From Dendrolimus kikuchii (taxonomy: Eukaryota > Arthropoda > Insecta > Lepidoptera > Lasiocampidae): a stretch of DNA of 64,000 nucleotides. A program made the translations under genes and the position numbers. Below are positions 1 to 11,150 of the stretch, piece after piece. The notes under the pieces were generated by a model. It was not told the DNA's origin. It was given only the letters and a program-made list of their open reading frames with translations, and searched no databases. Positions within the stretch are counted from its first letter, which is position 1. The number at the start of each line of letters is the position of its first letter. Location: positions 7,225,001 to 7,289,000 of the forward strand of contig CM034415.1 in NCBI GenBank assembly GCA_019925095.2, in the 5' to 3' direction.

Positions 1-276
1 TACTTGACGTTTCATATGTGACGTATTAAATGAGTTCATCAGATTTAGATATGGATTTAACGCTTGATTTTATTAGAAAAGTAGTTGTTTATTTAACTCA
101 TCACTTTTTATTTACTTTCCTCATAATCGAAATGAAAAGCAGAGTGTTAACCTCGGATGAAAGGCCTATTTAGGCACTCGAACTATTAGCGCCCTCGCTA
201 CACTCGTGCGCCAAACCATCTCATACCTAAATAGGTCAATTTCACCTCTCGTGTAACAATCTACTATATCATAATA
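1..276 (+). repeat. hairpin-bearing MITE-like repeat, copy A (cut by window edge)
   Basis: It matches 35970-36242 in opposite orientation, from the terminal TACTTGACGT to ACAATCTACTA. Both copies contain an internal palindrome, CCTATTTAGGCA against TGCCTAAATAGG, separated by about 40 bases. No coding. Confidence 0.75.
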
Positions 277-470
277 GAAAAAAATTAATTAATACTAAGA
301 AAACGTGTTTTTGAAGTGATAACTTCTTACGACTTCTTATGGGAGGATAAACCGCTTCGTTACGTAACGCGTTACGGTGTCAGTCTGTCTAGCTTCCCGT
401 TCTCTCACGCATACGGCAGCGGTAGGCAGGCTAAGTTATCACTTCTGTCGGGCGTCCCGAGATGGACACG

Positions 471-698
471 TTTTTTATTATTTTTATTGCAGGAGTTCAG
501 CAGACTAGCAGACGGCCCACTTGATGGAAGGCGTTTACCATCGTCTATGGACATTTGCAACACCAAAAGTGCTACAAATGCGCTGCTGCTCTCTTAAGGG
601 AGACTGGAACCTGCCCTACCATCTGGCTGTGGGTTGTGTTCTTACGATCAGCCGCCCGGCCGCAGGAAATTGTATTCTTTGCCCGTTCCTGCACGGAT
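471..698 (-). mobile_element. 320-bp SINE family, copy with internal deletion
   Basis: The A-rich tail is read as TTTTTATTGCAGGAG at the low end and the head as CCTGCACGGAT at the high end. About 100 bp of the centre, normally between AACCTG and CCCTACC, is missing. Confidence 0.75.
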
Positions 699-805
699 GG
701 AAACTTGTTTAAAAGCAAGCTTCTAGTTTTCGCCCCCTAGGTCCTTGCGCGCGGGTGCTACTTACCTCTTGACCCTTAGGTAAAGATGGCTCTAAAAATA
801 CACAC

Positions 806-1035
806 CTGAGTTAAAGTCTTTATGTATAGCCATGCTCTCCACATCTCTATCCTGGTGGGGATAAATCTCCTTTGTGCTCTGAGCATCCCATTCGCCCGCT
901 CTGATCTTCAGGTTGTCCGTGTGGGCCACCAAAGCGGCAGCTGTCAGAACAACACTTGGGTGGATCAAAGAACCTCCCCCAATGTATATAGTAACCTTCC
1001 GACTATCGGAATCATTGACATTCTCAAGTTCTGTC
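806..1035 (-). CDS. CLIP homolog exon 6 (protease-like core, His and Cys lost)
   Basis: It encodes TELENVNDSDSRK, GGGSLIHPSVVLTAA, LKIRAGEWD, EIYPHQDRDVESM and AIHKDFNS. TAAHC has become TAAAL, and the upstream CGG has become GGG. It ends with one base before donor GTGTGT at 805-800. No further exon is visible between 1 and 805. Confidence 0.9.
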
Positions 1036-4000
1036 CTGAAAAATTGATTAAGTTTATTACTTACTAAAGTTATGACGGCTCGTTGCAGGAATAAATAACC
1101 CGTTCATTTGCAAAATATGTAATTTGATATATAATATTTACATATAAAGAAAGACTTTATTTGCAGAAATACCGACGTAATTACATTCCTTATACATTTT
1201 TATACATATTTATTTTTATACATATAGCATATTTTGAGAATTTGTACGCCGCATTTTCAGCAAACAAGGTTTGCACTCAGCATATTGATGTGCCGGAATT
1301 ATATCCGACACAACGCTGATTTTCAGTGCAAACCTTCCTTTTGGCGTAAGACCAAAACGACCCAATTTTGTAAATAAAATAATAAATAATAATAATAATT
1401 ATGTATAATAAAACTACGTTTTAACGGTTTTGAGCGCGGTAATTTTATTTGATTTCGGTTTTTCCGACTTCCGAATGATGCGTGAGGCTATTGAAATCAA
1501 AAAATACCCAAATTTCAATAGAGAAGATGGTTGGAAAGTACCACCTGTTTGGGATCCAATTATCAAAACTATTAAGACCCAAACCCAGCAAAAACCAGCT
1601 GTCAGACCTCAAGACACTGTGAGCTCTTTCTGCTTACAACGGAATACAAACCAACTTAACTGATAATTACTTTTATTTTTCCTTCCACCCATTTTAATAT
1701 TATATAAAATTATTAGAGCTAGGCATGTTTGCTGAAGAGTTTCTTGCGCCGCTTCTTCTCTTCAAACCATAACATGTTGCGAAGCGGTAGTAAATTAGAT
1801 TAGGCTCCCATAGAGTAAATAACCATAAACAAAATTAAAATTAAATAATTAAAATTAATAAGTTGGCGGTAAGGTAAATAAAACTTTAACAATACTCGTT
1901 GACACTTGACATCTTTGTCTTCCGTGATCACGGCCACTGAAAAGTGGCCGAAACGTCGGAAAAACCGAATTCAAATAAAATTACCGCGCTTAAAACCGTT
2001 AAAACGTAGTTTTATTATGTATACAAGTCGCGAAAACTTAAGAAAATATTAATAATTATGTAATAAAACTAATTCTACTTATGTAATATTTAATACGTAA
2101 AACAAATAAATAAATTCTAATACAACCAACAATAAATACGTTACTTCAAAATTAAAATAAATACTCGTGTAACAACTTGTATCGAATCATTTATTCAAAT
2201 ACTGTATGAAAATGAAATAAAAAGTAATGAAAGTAATAACATCTAATATATAACTGGATTTAAAACGATTAAAAGGTGTGTAGGAAAGGAATGCTCCGGT
2301 GGTTCGGGCATGTGGAAAGAATGCATGATGAAAGAATTACTAAACAGATACACAATGCAAAAGTGGATGGATGCAGAAGTCGTGGAAGGCCACTACACAC
2401 CTTCCATGACCAAATTGATCGTGTACTAGCAGAAGGTGATGTCAGGACCCTTAAGAACAGACGAGCATGCATGACAAGAGCTATGAATGTCAAAGAAGCA
2501 AGTGAGGTGTGTAAGAATAAGCCTGAATGGCGCTCTGTTGTCCGTGCCTACACCGCAAGGGAACTGGCGTGAAGTTATGTATGTATGTATAAAGCAATAA
2601 TTTAAATAACACATACATATACAACACATACAAACAATTGTAGCAACACACACAATGAAACAAATAAAATACATTTATAAATTAACCAAATAATAATAAA
2701 TTAAAATAAATAAATTCCTAAATTCATATAGCACTTGCGTCATGACTAAGATCGCATCGTGCGTTTTATTACAAATACATTCCGCATGTAATCTCACTAC
2801 GAAAATCCGAATGAAAGATGCATCGGCAATCCGATTGATGCTGGTTGCGTCGGCAAATCCGAACGCTGCTGAAACAGCGGACGCATCGTGAAAAACTAAT
2901 CCATTGGATGCGATGCGTTCGATGCGGACATGACGCTTACATTAAATCGATGCGGAACGGTTTGCCGCACACCTTCAAAACCCAGCTCTGTGGTACATCA
3001 AGTTTTAGTCTTATATTAAAACTCGAAAATTGATCAATGTAATTGTAGATAACACTCTTTTAAGGTTTACATTCTAAACGAGTCAGTTGATTAGAACCGG
3101 TTATAATGAATTAAAAGTGGTTCATCAAGCCTTGTCCAGGTGTATAGACCTGCATCAGAATTAAAAACAATGTTCTTTACCTCATTATAGCAACTGTCCA
3201 TGGGAACTCTCCGAACTGTGCTTGTGTAAGTGATTGGTCTTGTGTAACGGAGCCAACACCCTTTGGATTGTGTTTACCGCATTCAGTGCTCTGGAAATTT
3301 AAAAAAATACTTCAATAAAACTGGTATCAGATCAGTTGTCTCGGTGGTGGAAACAGCAGAGAAATAACATAAAAGTTTTTTTGAGCAGGATCCAGCTGAA
3401 TAGGCGCAGATGACTGCTTCAGCGATACCGGACTTTGGGGGCTTCCCGACTCCGTGGGAGCGGAGGCGTTCAGCCCGGAAGTAGCGTGCTCGAGGAGGTA
3501 CCTCTTGTGAGGTTCGACCTCGGTTCGACCGCTGCAGGGGGATTGACTCTAGGATTAAGCCATAAAAGGCTGAATGAGCTAAGCCAACAGGCTGAAGTGT
3601 TTATATAATGGGGACTCGATTAGCCTTTGCCGGCGGAGGCGATCCTAGTCTATCTTTACTATCGCTTGGCAACGTGTTATAGTTGGAGGAGAAGAAGCGG
3701 CGGAAGAAACTTTCCAGCAACACGCCAAGCTAGTGTATGGCTACTTGTGTCTGTAATGAGTGGGTGTGATTGGTGGGTCTTAACTTTGTGTGAGAGGATC
3801 CGAGCCCGGGGCTCTCCGGCGTCTGTAGTTAGTAAAGTGACGTCTTAAATATTCCCCTCTCCAGTGGTCCAGCCTAGGTCTCGCAGCGCGGCGATTGAGC
3901 CCTAGGTTTTCGCCCTGCAGTGAGCTACTATCCACCACTAGATGATGTACCTATATCACGGACGCATTACTCAATTTACTCCAAGAATGAGATGTTTCTC

Positions 4001-7000
4001 CTGATAGATTGTGGAGAAACTAGTAGAAAAAATTACATATCAAAAATATTTTAACAAAAGTCAAAACCAAAATATAACAACAAAAATTTATAAAATTTAA
4101 TAATTCTTATGTTTTACTTCGCAACGACTTCAAGATCTAGAAACAATTTATTTTTTGCTTTTTAGTTTGAGGTCTGTTTTGATTTTTGTTAAAATATTTT
4201 TTATTTTAAAAGATATATGAAACACATTGTATGTACGTGTCTATCCCTGGGATCCTCTCATCAGATCCTGACTTGGTGACAATGGTACTACTTCAGGAGT
4301 ATACTCTTTTGAATTTTTTTTTTATTGAAAATCGGTTCACAATTAACGGAGAAATCGCTTAACAAACATACAGTCGAATTGAGAAACTCCTTTTTCATAT
4401 TTTTTTAAATTGCTTGAAGCAGGCAAACAGGCGGACGGCCCACTTAATGGAAGGTGGTTATCGTTGCCTATGGACGTTTGCAACATCAGGGGCGTTGCCA
4501 ACGCGTTGCCAACATCGATAAGAAATTTTATAACGCCCTCTTTAACGACCTCATGTCGTAGCAGAGGGAAAACTTCGGCAGGAAGCTCCCTCCAGATCAG
4601 TGTTGTACGCGGAATAAACGCTCTAGAGAACCGCTACGTGGTTGAGCGTGGGAGCTCCAGGAAATGGGGGTGAACATTCCGTCGATGATGAACGGTGCGG
4701 TTATAAAAATGATGCATTGGAACTAGATAAAAAAGTTCCTCGGAACACTCTCCGTGGTATAGGCGGTAGAATACGCAGAGACGACAAGTCTTTCCGAAGG
4801 CTAAGCATTCACCTGTTAATATGGGATCATCGACTATACGAACGGCGGGACGCTGGATAGAGTTGAGAGCGTCAGTCTGGTAAGCGGGGGCTTCAGCCCA
4901 TAATTGTGAGCAGTATTCCATATGCGGCCTAATTTGTGCTTTGCACAAGTCTGCCGCGGAGTGAAATACTGCTTAGACCGGCTTAGCACATCAAGCTTTT
5001 TGAGGCAAGTTTAGCCTTGGCTTCCAGATGACGCCAAAACTGAATGTCTTTCGTTATATCAACGCTAAAGATTCCGATAATGTTGGAGATGGGAAGTGGT
5101 GTTCCTTGGAACTTTGGCGCAGGGACAAATGGTGTCATTCGTATTAGTTAAAATACCTTTGGCTCGCTGAGGTTTGGTTTCACAGTCTCAGGAGTGTTCA
5201 CCTTCTGACCTTCTGAGGTGGACTGTACATTTGCTGTCGAGATCTCGGAAGCGTCCACTGTCTCACCAATTGAGCAGCAAGTGTCCAAGTAACTGTCGCA
5301 AGAAGAATCCGGGCTGCAAAGAAATTTGTACTTTTAAATCCGAGACACCCGGCAATGATCACAATACAACAATAGGCCGTAAAAGTTTACAATACACAAT
5401 GGGCTGTTTTTTTAATCACAAAGTAAATAAAAGAGGTCCAAATGCCGAAAAGGTAATAAAATGTGTTTCTACAGGTATGCAGGTGTGAATTTGTCTTTGT
5501 CGGTACCTAGGTCGTAACACTAAAATGTATCTATCCTTGTCTTTTCATTCCAGAATATTCTACTTTTATCTGAAAGTCTTGAGACCGGCTTACGATCGAT
5601 GTTTGATGATGATGACAATATAAATATTGTATAAGATTTTACAAAGATTTTTGGTCAATCTCATTTCATTCCCCTCCTGTGTTATTTTTATTTCATTTTT
5701 TATTGTCATACGCTGGCAAATAAGTAAACGGCCCACCTGATGAAAAGTGATAACCGCCACCAACAGAAAATCGCCAAATACGCCTTACGTAAATAATGGA
5801 CGCCCTTAGTGAACATCCCTGGCCAACTACCACTACCAAACTGTTACTAACGAGATATTTTTGGGAAAACAGTCAAGTTATCAAAATACTGCGAACCTAC
5901 GTCATATTACATACTGTCATTATGCAACGTACCTAGAAGATGATTCTGGAAGCGAGTTACGCTTCGACCTTCCTGACATCTGTGGTCTAGACCCGCTGCT
6001 TCCTGACGATCTAAAAATAGGAATACAACGACAATAATATAATATTAGTTAACAGAATACTGTGTCTAGGTAATCTCTGTTATTGGTAAGATTTCCAGAA
6101 ATAATTGGTGTCACGAACATTGAAGTGCCTTGTAGAGGTAGGGTTGCCAACCATACTTTATAATAAAGTATTCTACTTTAGTTTTGGTAAATATACTTTA
6201 TACTTTTGCATAAACATAAAGTAGTAAAGTTTTTTAATTCATCGAAACAAAGATTTAAGTCATTAGTAGTTAATAAACTTATTAATAAGATTCAAATGGA
6301 ATGCAATGTTCGTATTTAAACTTAGTGATTTAGTTGTATTTAGTTTTCCCGTCAAAAGTTTCACAGTATTAGTTATATCGAATAATTAATCTTAGTGTAG
6401 TGTAGCTTACCATTTGTTTCTGTTCCATTTTCTAAATTATAAGTATCCAGTTTTGGTTTAGATTTATTGTTGTTTATTGTTAGGCCTTAAATTTATGGTT
6501 ATAATGTCGGATACTTAAAAAAAAAAAAAAAAAGTATGTGAAAAGACTATATTTCCAATATTTACTCTGATGCGTAAAATGAAATACTTATATGGATAAT
6601 TACTGAACCATTATCGATCCAGCTTTCACTGAAAGATGCAGTAATGAATCTAAAATGGCCAGAGAAAAGGCACAGGACATCTATAAATTTAATAAAAAAT
6701 GAATTGTTTGTTTATTTAAATTTAAATTGGGAATGTAAAGATGGCTTCCAAAAATTTAAGGATAATTAAAAGATGTTAATGTGTGCTAGAAGCACACAAA
6801 AATAGTGTCTCCAGTAGAAGAATAAATCAAATTTTGAAAAATATTTTTTTTTCTTCCAAATATTTTATTTTTCCATACTTAAAAAATGTAATACGTTATT
6901 TTTCTCAAAAATAGTTGGCAACCCTATGTAAAGGCGACTCTCCTCCAATGTTTTTGTTATTTCTTACACCATTTCTGCTTTCACACCTTTAACATGTTGA

Positions 7001-10000
7001 GCAGAAAGAAGTGTAAAGTAATACTACCAGTTATATAGTTCTGAATGTTGGGCTGCCGAAGTGGTAGGCTAAATACGTCACCAGTCAGCTTAGATGATAA
7101 TGTTGAGATGGATGTATGGTGTTCTAAGAACGGATGAGAAACGAGTACATAAGAGACTCTTTGAACAATGGACCTGTGACGGAAAAAATGAAATGAAGAC
7201 GATTAAGGTGGTATTGCTTGTGATGTGGAGGGATGAAAGTCATATGACAAAAGTATTTTAAACTGGTAGATAGATGCTTACAAGTGTGAAGGATGATTTC
7301 CACCAAACAGCTCGCAACCCATCGGAATGGAACGGAACGGATTTTACAATCTTTAAACGATATTAAATCGTGTACACAGTACTTAAAGTCTATATTCCCA
7401 AGCCGCGCACAGCAGCTTGACCGCAGGCGTCTTCCGAGACGCGCGATCGGCTCCCTTCATCTGTCGTCGTCTCCGATCGGATCCATTCGGCTGTCGTCGC
7501 GTAAAGTCCTTTAGATTAGAACACGTCAACACGGTAAGAAAGAAAATATTCGACTAGGCGCAGAATGCTTTGAATGCGAATGTATATTCTCCAGGACTAT
7601 TAGTCAGTACAGTAGGTATTCTAAATTATAGTCTCTTAGGGTGCGAGAAATAAGTCCCTTGAAGCCATTGTCTGTTTATTTTCTCCACTGTTTCGTGCTG
7701 AAATTTTTTAGAGAGACAAAGACTCGAGAACATTTTATTCAAGTGTCTTCCGGACTTCGATGAAAGATAATAAAAATTTGATAACACGGTTGCCTATTTT
7801 CCATAGGTTCGTTCTCATAAGGATCGTGATAAAGGGAAGAATATCAGAGGAAGGGGTAGGGAACCATCGGAACTCTCACGATACGTTCAAGAGATGGCAC
7901 GAAGCCGATCGTATGCGTCGACGTCCTGCCGGACGCGATCAGCTATCGCCGTATCTGTTCGTATCCTTTCCGATCCGATGTGATGCGAGTCGCGAAAGGC
8001 AGACCAGAAAGAGATGGTATGATGAGTTGTATATGACAGTGGATATTTGCCAGAACAGAGGTGTATAGAAGGAAAAGACACAATTATTATAACGAACTGA
8101 AATCATTGGGATAAAGCGAAGTAAAAGACAGTTGTACGTCCATCTCAACTACCAGTGTCTAACAATAGGTGACAATGATATATGATATCTGTGATACTGA
8201 TTAAGATATAAAAGTACACTGTATAAAACGCTTCTTTAGTAGTTACCTCATGTCAATCAGATTAACGCCGTCATTACTGATAGTATTATCGTTTGCATTG
8301 CAGAGGTAATAGGGGACGCATTCCCCAGCTTTATTGTCACGAGTGATGCAACTCTCCGCTAAAAACAACAAAGAAAATTCTATTGTAGAAAATACTTTTT
8401 ATTCTTAGGGGAAATTCGCTCGAGGAGAAGCCACCACGAGCCGAGCTCTCCGGAGAAAGAGTTCCCTACCCACCGTTATACCGGCGAGATGGGGGTGCGT
8501 CGCATTCCGCACTCGTTAACCACTCCTCCCGCGGGGCAAGTTTCAGACCGCCCCACACAATGAGAGTATGAAGATGCCGGGCGATAATAGTACATTATGG
8601 TACTAGTGTGTAACATTGGTGATTACCGCCGAGGCGCCATTGAGACTCGAGCCGTAGGCGAGGGTCTTAAGAGAGCCGAGGACGGTAATCATCAATATAC
8701 ACGTGTATCATACGACGTTTTTCAACACACTTGTGAATAAAATAACAACAAAAACTCATTTTATTTAGAAGATAAAAAAAAGTTATATATGAGTGAAAGT
8801 TTTATTTATTAAACACGTACGAGTTAAAATTATCTATTTAAATAAGAAGTTGCATGATATGAGCAAGCAATAGGAACATTAATTTATTTGTTCTATAGAA
8901 CACGATCTTTTTTTTTTTTTTGAATAAAAACTTTTTTAAGAATAAAGCAACTCAACCAATAAAATTAAAAAAAAGTCTAACTCACTAGTGAGTTATAATG
9001 TTTTTTACTGACAGTTTGATAATGGGTGTCATTCTGTGCCTAATTGCGGTGACCATAGAGCCACTTTATGAGCAAGTGTGTTGAAAAAGTAGTTCCCTGG
9101 CAATGGATGAAGTCGTGGCGAACACGTCACTAATGACGTCATCATTTTCGATCAAACAGCGCTCACAAAGACCTATGTTCAAGAGGCGGGTCGAAGTGAG
9201 CGTTCATCACAGAGCATGACTTATCACTATCGGTTGACATTACAAAAGGCGCGATTTTCAAATCGACCAATACCATTTGTATATTTGTCGTTTATGGCAA
9301 CAACGTTCCATAATCCGTTCCACTAGAGTTTATGATTGTAACGTCCTGTTAGGATAGTGCTCCATGGGTCCTTTTAAAAAAAAAACGAATTTATTTACTG
9401 TAGTAGTTTAATTAAAAAAAATACGTCCGCACTATATGATGGTTAACAATGCTCTCTCTTTTTTAGAGAAAATCAAATTAGTTTTATATAATGTACAATT
9501 GCACAGGTAAGCAATTGTACATATAATACAGTGTCATAACAGTCCGCAAGCAAGTGCAGAGCAGCATTAACGTTTGTGACGTGGTCAATACAAGACCAGT
9601 CAATCTGTATTTTCATACGGTAACATTAATAATTTCCAAGAGACTTATTTAAATTTTTCGCGCGTGCTAGTCTAGTTTGACGCCATTTTACAATTTCTAA
9701 ATATCCCTATTAATTTCACACGTGATCGTTGCGAGTCTCTTGTGGAACGTATCAAATATGTGCGCCTAAATTGATCTTTGCTTTGTCGGCTCGTTGCGAG
9801 CACGCCGCGTGCCGCTCACCTCGAGCCGGGGTGAATGGGGCCTTACTCTCAGACGCCTTCCGTCGTTCGTTTTCTTCCGAAAACGTCAATGAATTTTAGT
9901 TAGAAAAAATCGAAATGTTTACGGGGACACATAGTAGGGGCTGGGCAGGTTTTCAAATTGGACAAGTACATTAACAATCTGCCCGTAAATCTTCAAGTTA

Positions 10001-10907
10001 AAGCCACTTATTCGTTGCCATTCGTTTTCCACTTGTCAGTTGAAGTTTCACTTCTACTAAGTGTCCCAGCACACATTTCGATTTTTCGCAGGTTTACTAC
10101 AAATTATGATTTGGTTAGGTTAAGTACATTTTAATGAATGCATTTGTTATTTAAACATATTTTATTTTATCAAACAAAAAAACTGAATTCGATCCGGAAC
10201 CAAAAAACGCATCGGTATCTATATATATATTCTAAAATTATGCCGCCTCTCGCCATGTCTAGTCTAAATTTATGTCGCTCCTACACGCGGCCGTGACGCT
10301 TTTCCGTGACAGAAAAATCCTAAGACCCCCGTTTATATACAGGGCGTTCCATTTGTAGCTCACAACGCCCAAAATACTCTGTAAACCGTTCCACAAGGCG
10401 ACCGCGGTCGTTGTGGTCGTGGCGAAAACGTCACTAATGACGTCATCATTTTCGATCACACAACGCTCACAACGACCCATGTCAATAGGCGGGTCGAATA
10501 GCCGTTCCACTTGGGTTTACGATTGTAACGCCGGCAAGTAAGTGGAACGGGATAAATCGCGGTCGTGAACGTGGTCGTTGTGAGTCCCTGATGGAACGTA
10601 GCCATAGAAGTTTCACTTTAAAAAGAACAACCTAACTAAGTGAGTACGTGGCTCTATAGGACGTAACGATACCCACTTTCCATGAGCTGGCTGCATGTTT
10701 GCCAGCTTCCGCAATATAAGATTAACAAATTCACATTTGTAATATTAATAATATGGATGATAGCTTACCATCACGCTTCGCAACTCTCGAAACCACGGCA
10801 GAAAGACTTCCCTCGTTGTCATTCAGCGTAGTGCTTGTGGCAAGGACACTTATCTCCTGGTATCTAACTACTCCTAGGAGAAGAAGGATCAGATGCTGGT
10901 AATACAT
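806..10907 (-). CDS. CLIP-domain serine protease homolog, 6 exons, 3' end off window
   Basis: Exons in order: 10769-10907, 8247-8358, 5933-6010, 5157-5313, 3181-3290, 806-1035. All junctions have GT/AG sites and compatible phases, giving 275 codons plus a partial one. Residues 1-25 form a signal peptide. The CLIP domain has six cysteines: C50, C60 and C66 in exon 2, and C115, C121 and C122 in exon 4, with the motif YLDTCC. A Ser-rich exon separates the two halves. The protease-like domain begins with FGEFPWTVAIM and GGGSLIHPSVVLTAA, followed by RAGEWD and YPHQDR, typical of the PPAF2/masquerade-like homologs. The residue at the catalytic His position is Ala233, the following Cys is Leu234, and its usual disulfide partner is Gly218, so the product cannot be an active protease. 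Family role: secreted cofactor for prophenoloxidase activation in haemolymph. The remaining domain lies left of base 1. Sure of family; exact orthologue unknown. Confidence 0.88.
1475..1663 (+). pseudogene. Penelope-like element ORF C-terminus
   Basis: The frame reads MMREAIEIKKYPNFNREDGW and then KPAVRPQDTVSSF before a stop. REAIEI..NFNREDG is the sequence that follows the GIY-YIG domain in Penelope-like elements. The reverse transcriptase and most of the nuclease are missing. A related tail, RPQDTVTSF, is encoded on the minus strand at 30778-30905. Confidence 0.6.
1925..1962 (+). ncRNA. decayed hammerhead-ribozyme-like core
   Basis: GGCCACT-GAAA-AGTGGCC forms a stem II hairpin followed by GAAACGTC, as in hammerhead motifs of Penelope-like elements. 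The expected CTGATGA before the stem reads GTGATCA, so it is probably inactive. Related copies lie at 15200-15243 and 30255-30298 on the minus strand. Confidence 0.4.
2276..2572 (+). pseudogene. non-LTR retrotransposon ORF2 C-terminus (RWFGHVERM family)
   Basis: It reads RKGMLRWFGHVERMHDERIT, then CRSRGRPLHTFHDQIDRVLA and YTARELA before the stop, followed by a TATG-repeat tail. This is the 5'-truncated end of a LINE with at least ten other copies in the window. Confidence 0.8.
3181..3290 (-). CDS. CLIP homolog exon 5 (start of protease-like domain)
   Basis: It encodes STECGKHNPKGVG and later FGEFPWTVAIM, the conserved entry to the chymotrypsin-fold domain of PPAF2-type homologs. The acceptor is TTTCCAG and the donor GTAAAG. 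The exon leaves in phase 2. Confidence 0.9.
3380..3850 (+). repeat. 470-bp dispersed repeat, copy A
   Basis: Same sequence and orientation as 33905-34345. Shared blocks are GATCCAGCTGAATAG, CGACCTCGGTTCGACC, AAGAAGCGGCGGAAGAAA and ATGAGTGGGTGTG. No coding or terminal repeats were seen. The AAGAAGCGGCG block also occurs in the Penelope-like tails. Confidence 0.75.
4400..4948 (-). pseudogene. Jockey/CR1-like LINE, reverse transcriptase C-terminus and 3' end
   Basis: 4634-4948 encodes MCKAQIRPHMEYCSQLWAEA, LCVFYRLYHGECSEELF and HHRRNVHPH, typical of the C-terminal region of Jockey/CR1-type reverse transcriptases. The 3' end at 4400-4510 has GTTGCAAACGTCCATAGGC and CCGCCTGTTTGCC, matching the tail of the 320-bp SINE. 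Confidence 0.8.
5157..5313 (-). CDS. CLIP homolog exon 4 (second half of CLIP, linker)
   Basis: It begins PDSSCDSYLDTCC, the C-x5-CC end of a CLIP domain, then runs through a Thr/Ser/Glu-rich linker to NLSEPK. The acceptor is TTTGCAG. The donor GTATTT is weak, but phase 0 fits exon 5. Confidence 0.85.
5385..5515 (+). repeat. 130-bp dispersed repeat
   Basis: Shared with 24412-24550 in the same orientation: GGGCTGTTTT at the start, GTATGCAGGTGTGAAT in the middle, TAGGTCGTAACA at the end. Nature unknown. Confidence 0.65.
5933..6010 (-). CDS. CLIP homolog exon 3 (Ser-rich linker)
   Basis: A 78-bp exon encoding SSGSSGSRPQ and then basic and Ser-rich residues. It is chosen by its acceptor TTTTTAG, its donor GTACGT and the only phase that joins exons 2 and 4 without a stop. 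It lengthens the loop between Cys3 and Cys4 of the CLIP domain. Confidence 0.7.
6141..6924. mobile_element. 784-bp TIR element with TA target duplication
   Basis: It begins GGGTTGCCAAC and ends GTTGGCAACCC, flanked on both sides by TA. The interior is AT-rich with an A15 run and no recognisable transposase, so it is non-autonomous. It sits in an intron of the CLIP homolog. Confidence 0.7.
7015..7165 (+). pseudogene. RTE-like LINE reverse transcriptase fragment
   Basis: Frame pieces YSSECWAAEVV and MIMLRWMYGVLRTDEKR match the conserved 'LLYGSECW...MLRWM.G' segment near the end of RTE-type ORFs; stops interrupt it. Confidence 0.6.
8247..8358 (-). CDS. CLIP homolog exon 2 (first half of CLIP domain)
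   Basis: The sequence ESCITRDNKAGECVPYYLCN followed by DGVNLIDM is a standard CLIP first half with three Cys. The acceptor is TTTTAG and the donor GTAACT. It enters in phase 1 and leaves in phase 2. Confidence 0.9.
8718..9089. mobile_element. 372-bp TIR element
   Basis: Inverted ends TTTTTCAACACACTTG and CAAGTGTGTTGAAAAA bound an AT-rich interior without coding. The 8620-8700 block just to the left is itself a short hairpin (GTGATTACCG against CGGTAATCAT). Confidence 0.65.
9095..9345 (-). repeat. decayed copy of the ACGTTCC MITE
   Basis: It shares GTGGCGAA.ACGTCACTAATGACGTCATC and the flanking blocks with 10345-10603, but parts are replaced and the ends are unclear. Confidence 0.5.
10345..10603 (-). 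mobile_element. ~255-bp MITE, copy 1
   Basis: The ends are imperfect inverted repeats: CGTTCCATTTG..GCTCACAACG at the left, CGTTGTGAGTCCC..GGAACG at the right. Inside is ACGTCACTAATGACGTCATC. A second complete copy in the other orientation is at 44973-45231. Confidence 0.75.
10769..10907 (-). CDS. CLIP homolog exon 1 (start codon, signal peptide)
   Basis: The ATG is at 10907-10905. The 46 codons open with MYYQHLILLLLGVV, a hydrophobic secretion signal, and end AKRD plus one base before the donor GTAAGC. This start is chosen because it is the first in-frame Met before the hydrophobic stretch and it joins exon 2 in phase 1. Confidence 0.85.
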
Positions 10908-11024
10908 CTGGAAAAGATTATTTAAAGCTCTTAGAATTGATCACTTCATGATGTGATCAAACATTAGTGATTAGATCGTAAAATAGTTACATTACCCACC
11001 GGGTTAGAGGCGCTGGTGTAATTT

Positions 11025-11150
11025 TTTTAATATGTTTAAGGCTTGGCAACTAGGCCTTTAAGCCAGGCGCCGTTATATTGTAGGCTACAATCGACGTCAT
11101 TCAACGGAGTTTTTGTGAAAACTCGAAAGGCCACATTCGGCTATACAGTT
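11025..11150 (-). repeat. insert related to the 36.6-37.2 kb tandem repeat
   Basis: GGCTTGGCAACTAGGCCTTT and TTGTAGGCTACAATCGACG match the second unit of that repeat. It interrupts another repeat whose segment CATTAGTGAT..ATCGTAAAATAGTTACATTA lies on both sides (10965-11020 and 11155-11210). Confidence 0.6.

Larger units (their letters stand above)
1407..2019 (+). mobile_element. Penelope-like element 3' fragment between inverted ends
   Basis: The first and last ~60 bp are inverted copies of each other (ACTACGTTTTAACGG near 1412; CCGTTAAAACGTAGT near 2003). Between them lie a decayed C-terminal coding piece and a tail shared with 15144-15690 and 30215-30510. Inverted terminal repeats and the NFNREDG peptide fit Penelope-like elements (inference). 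Confidence 0.6.
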
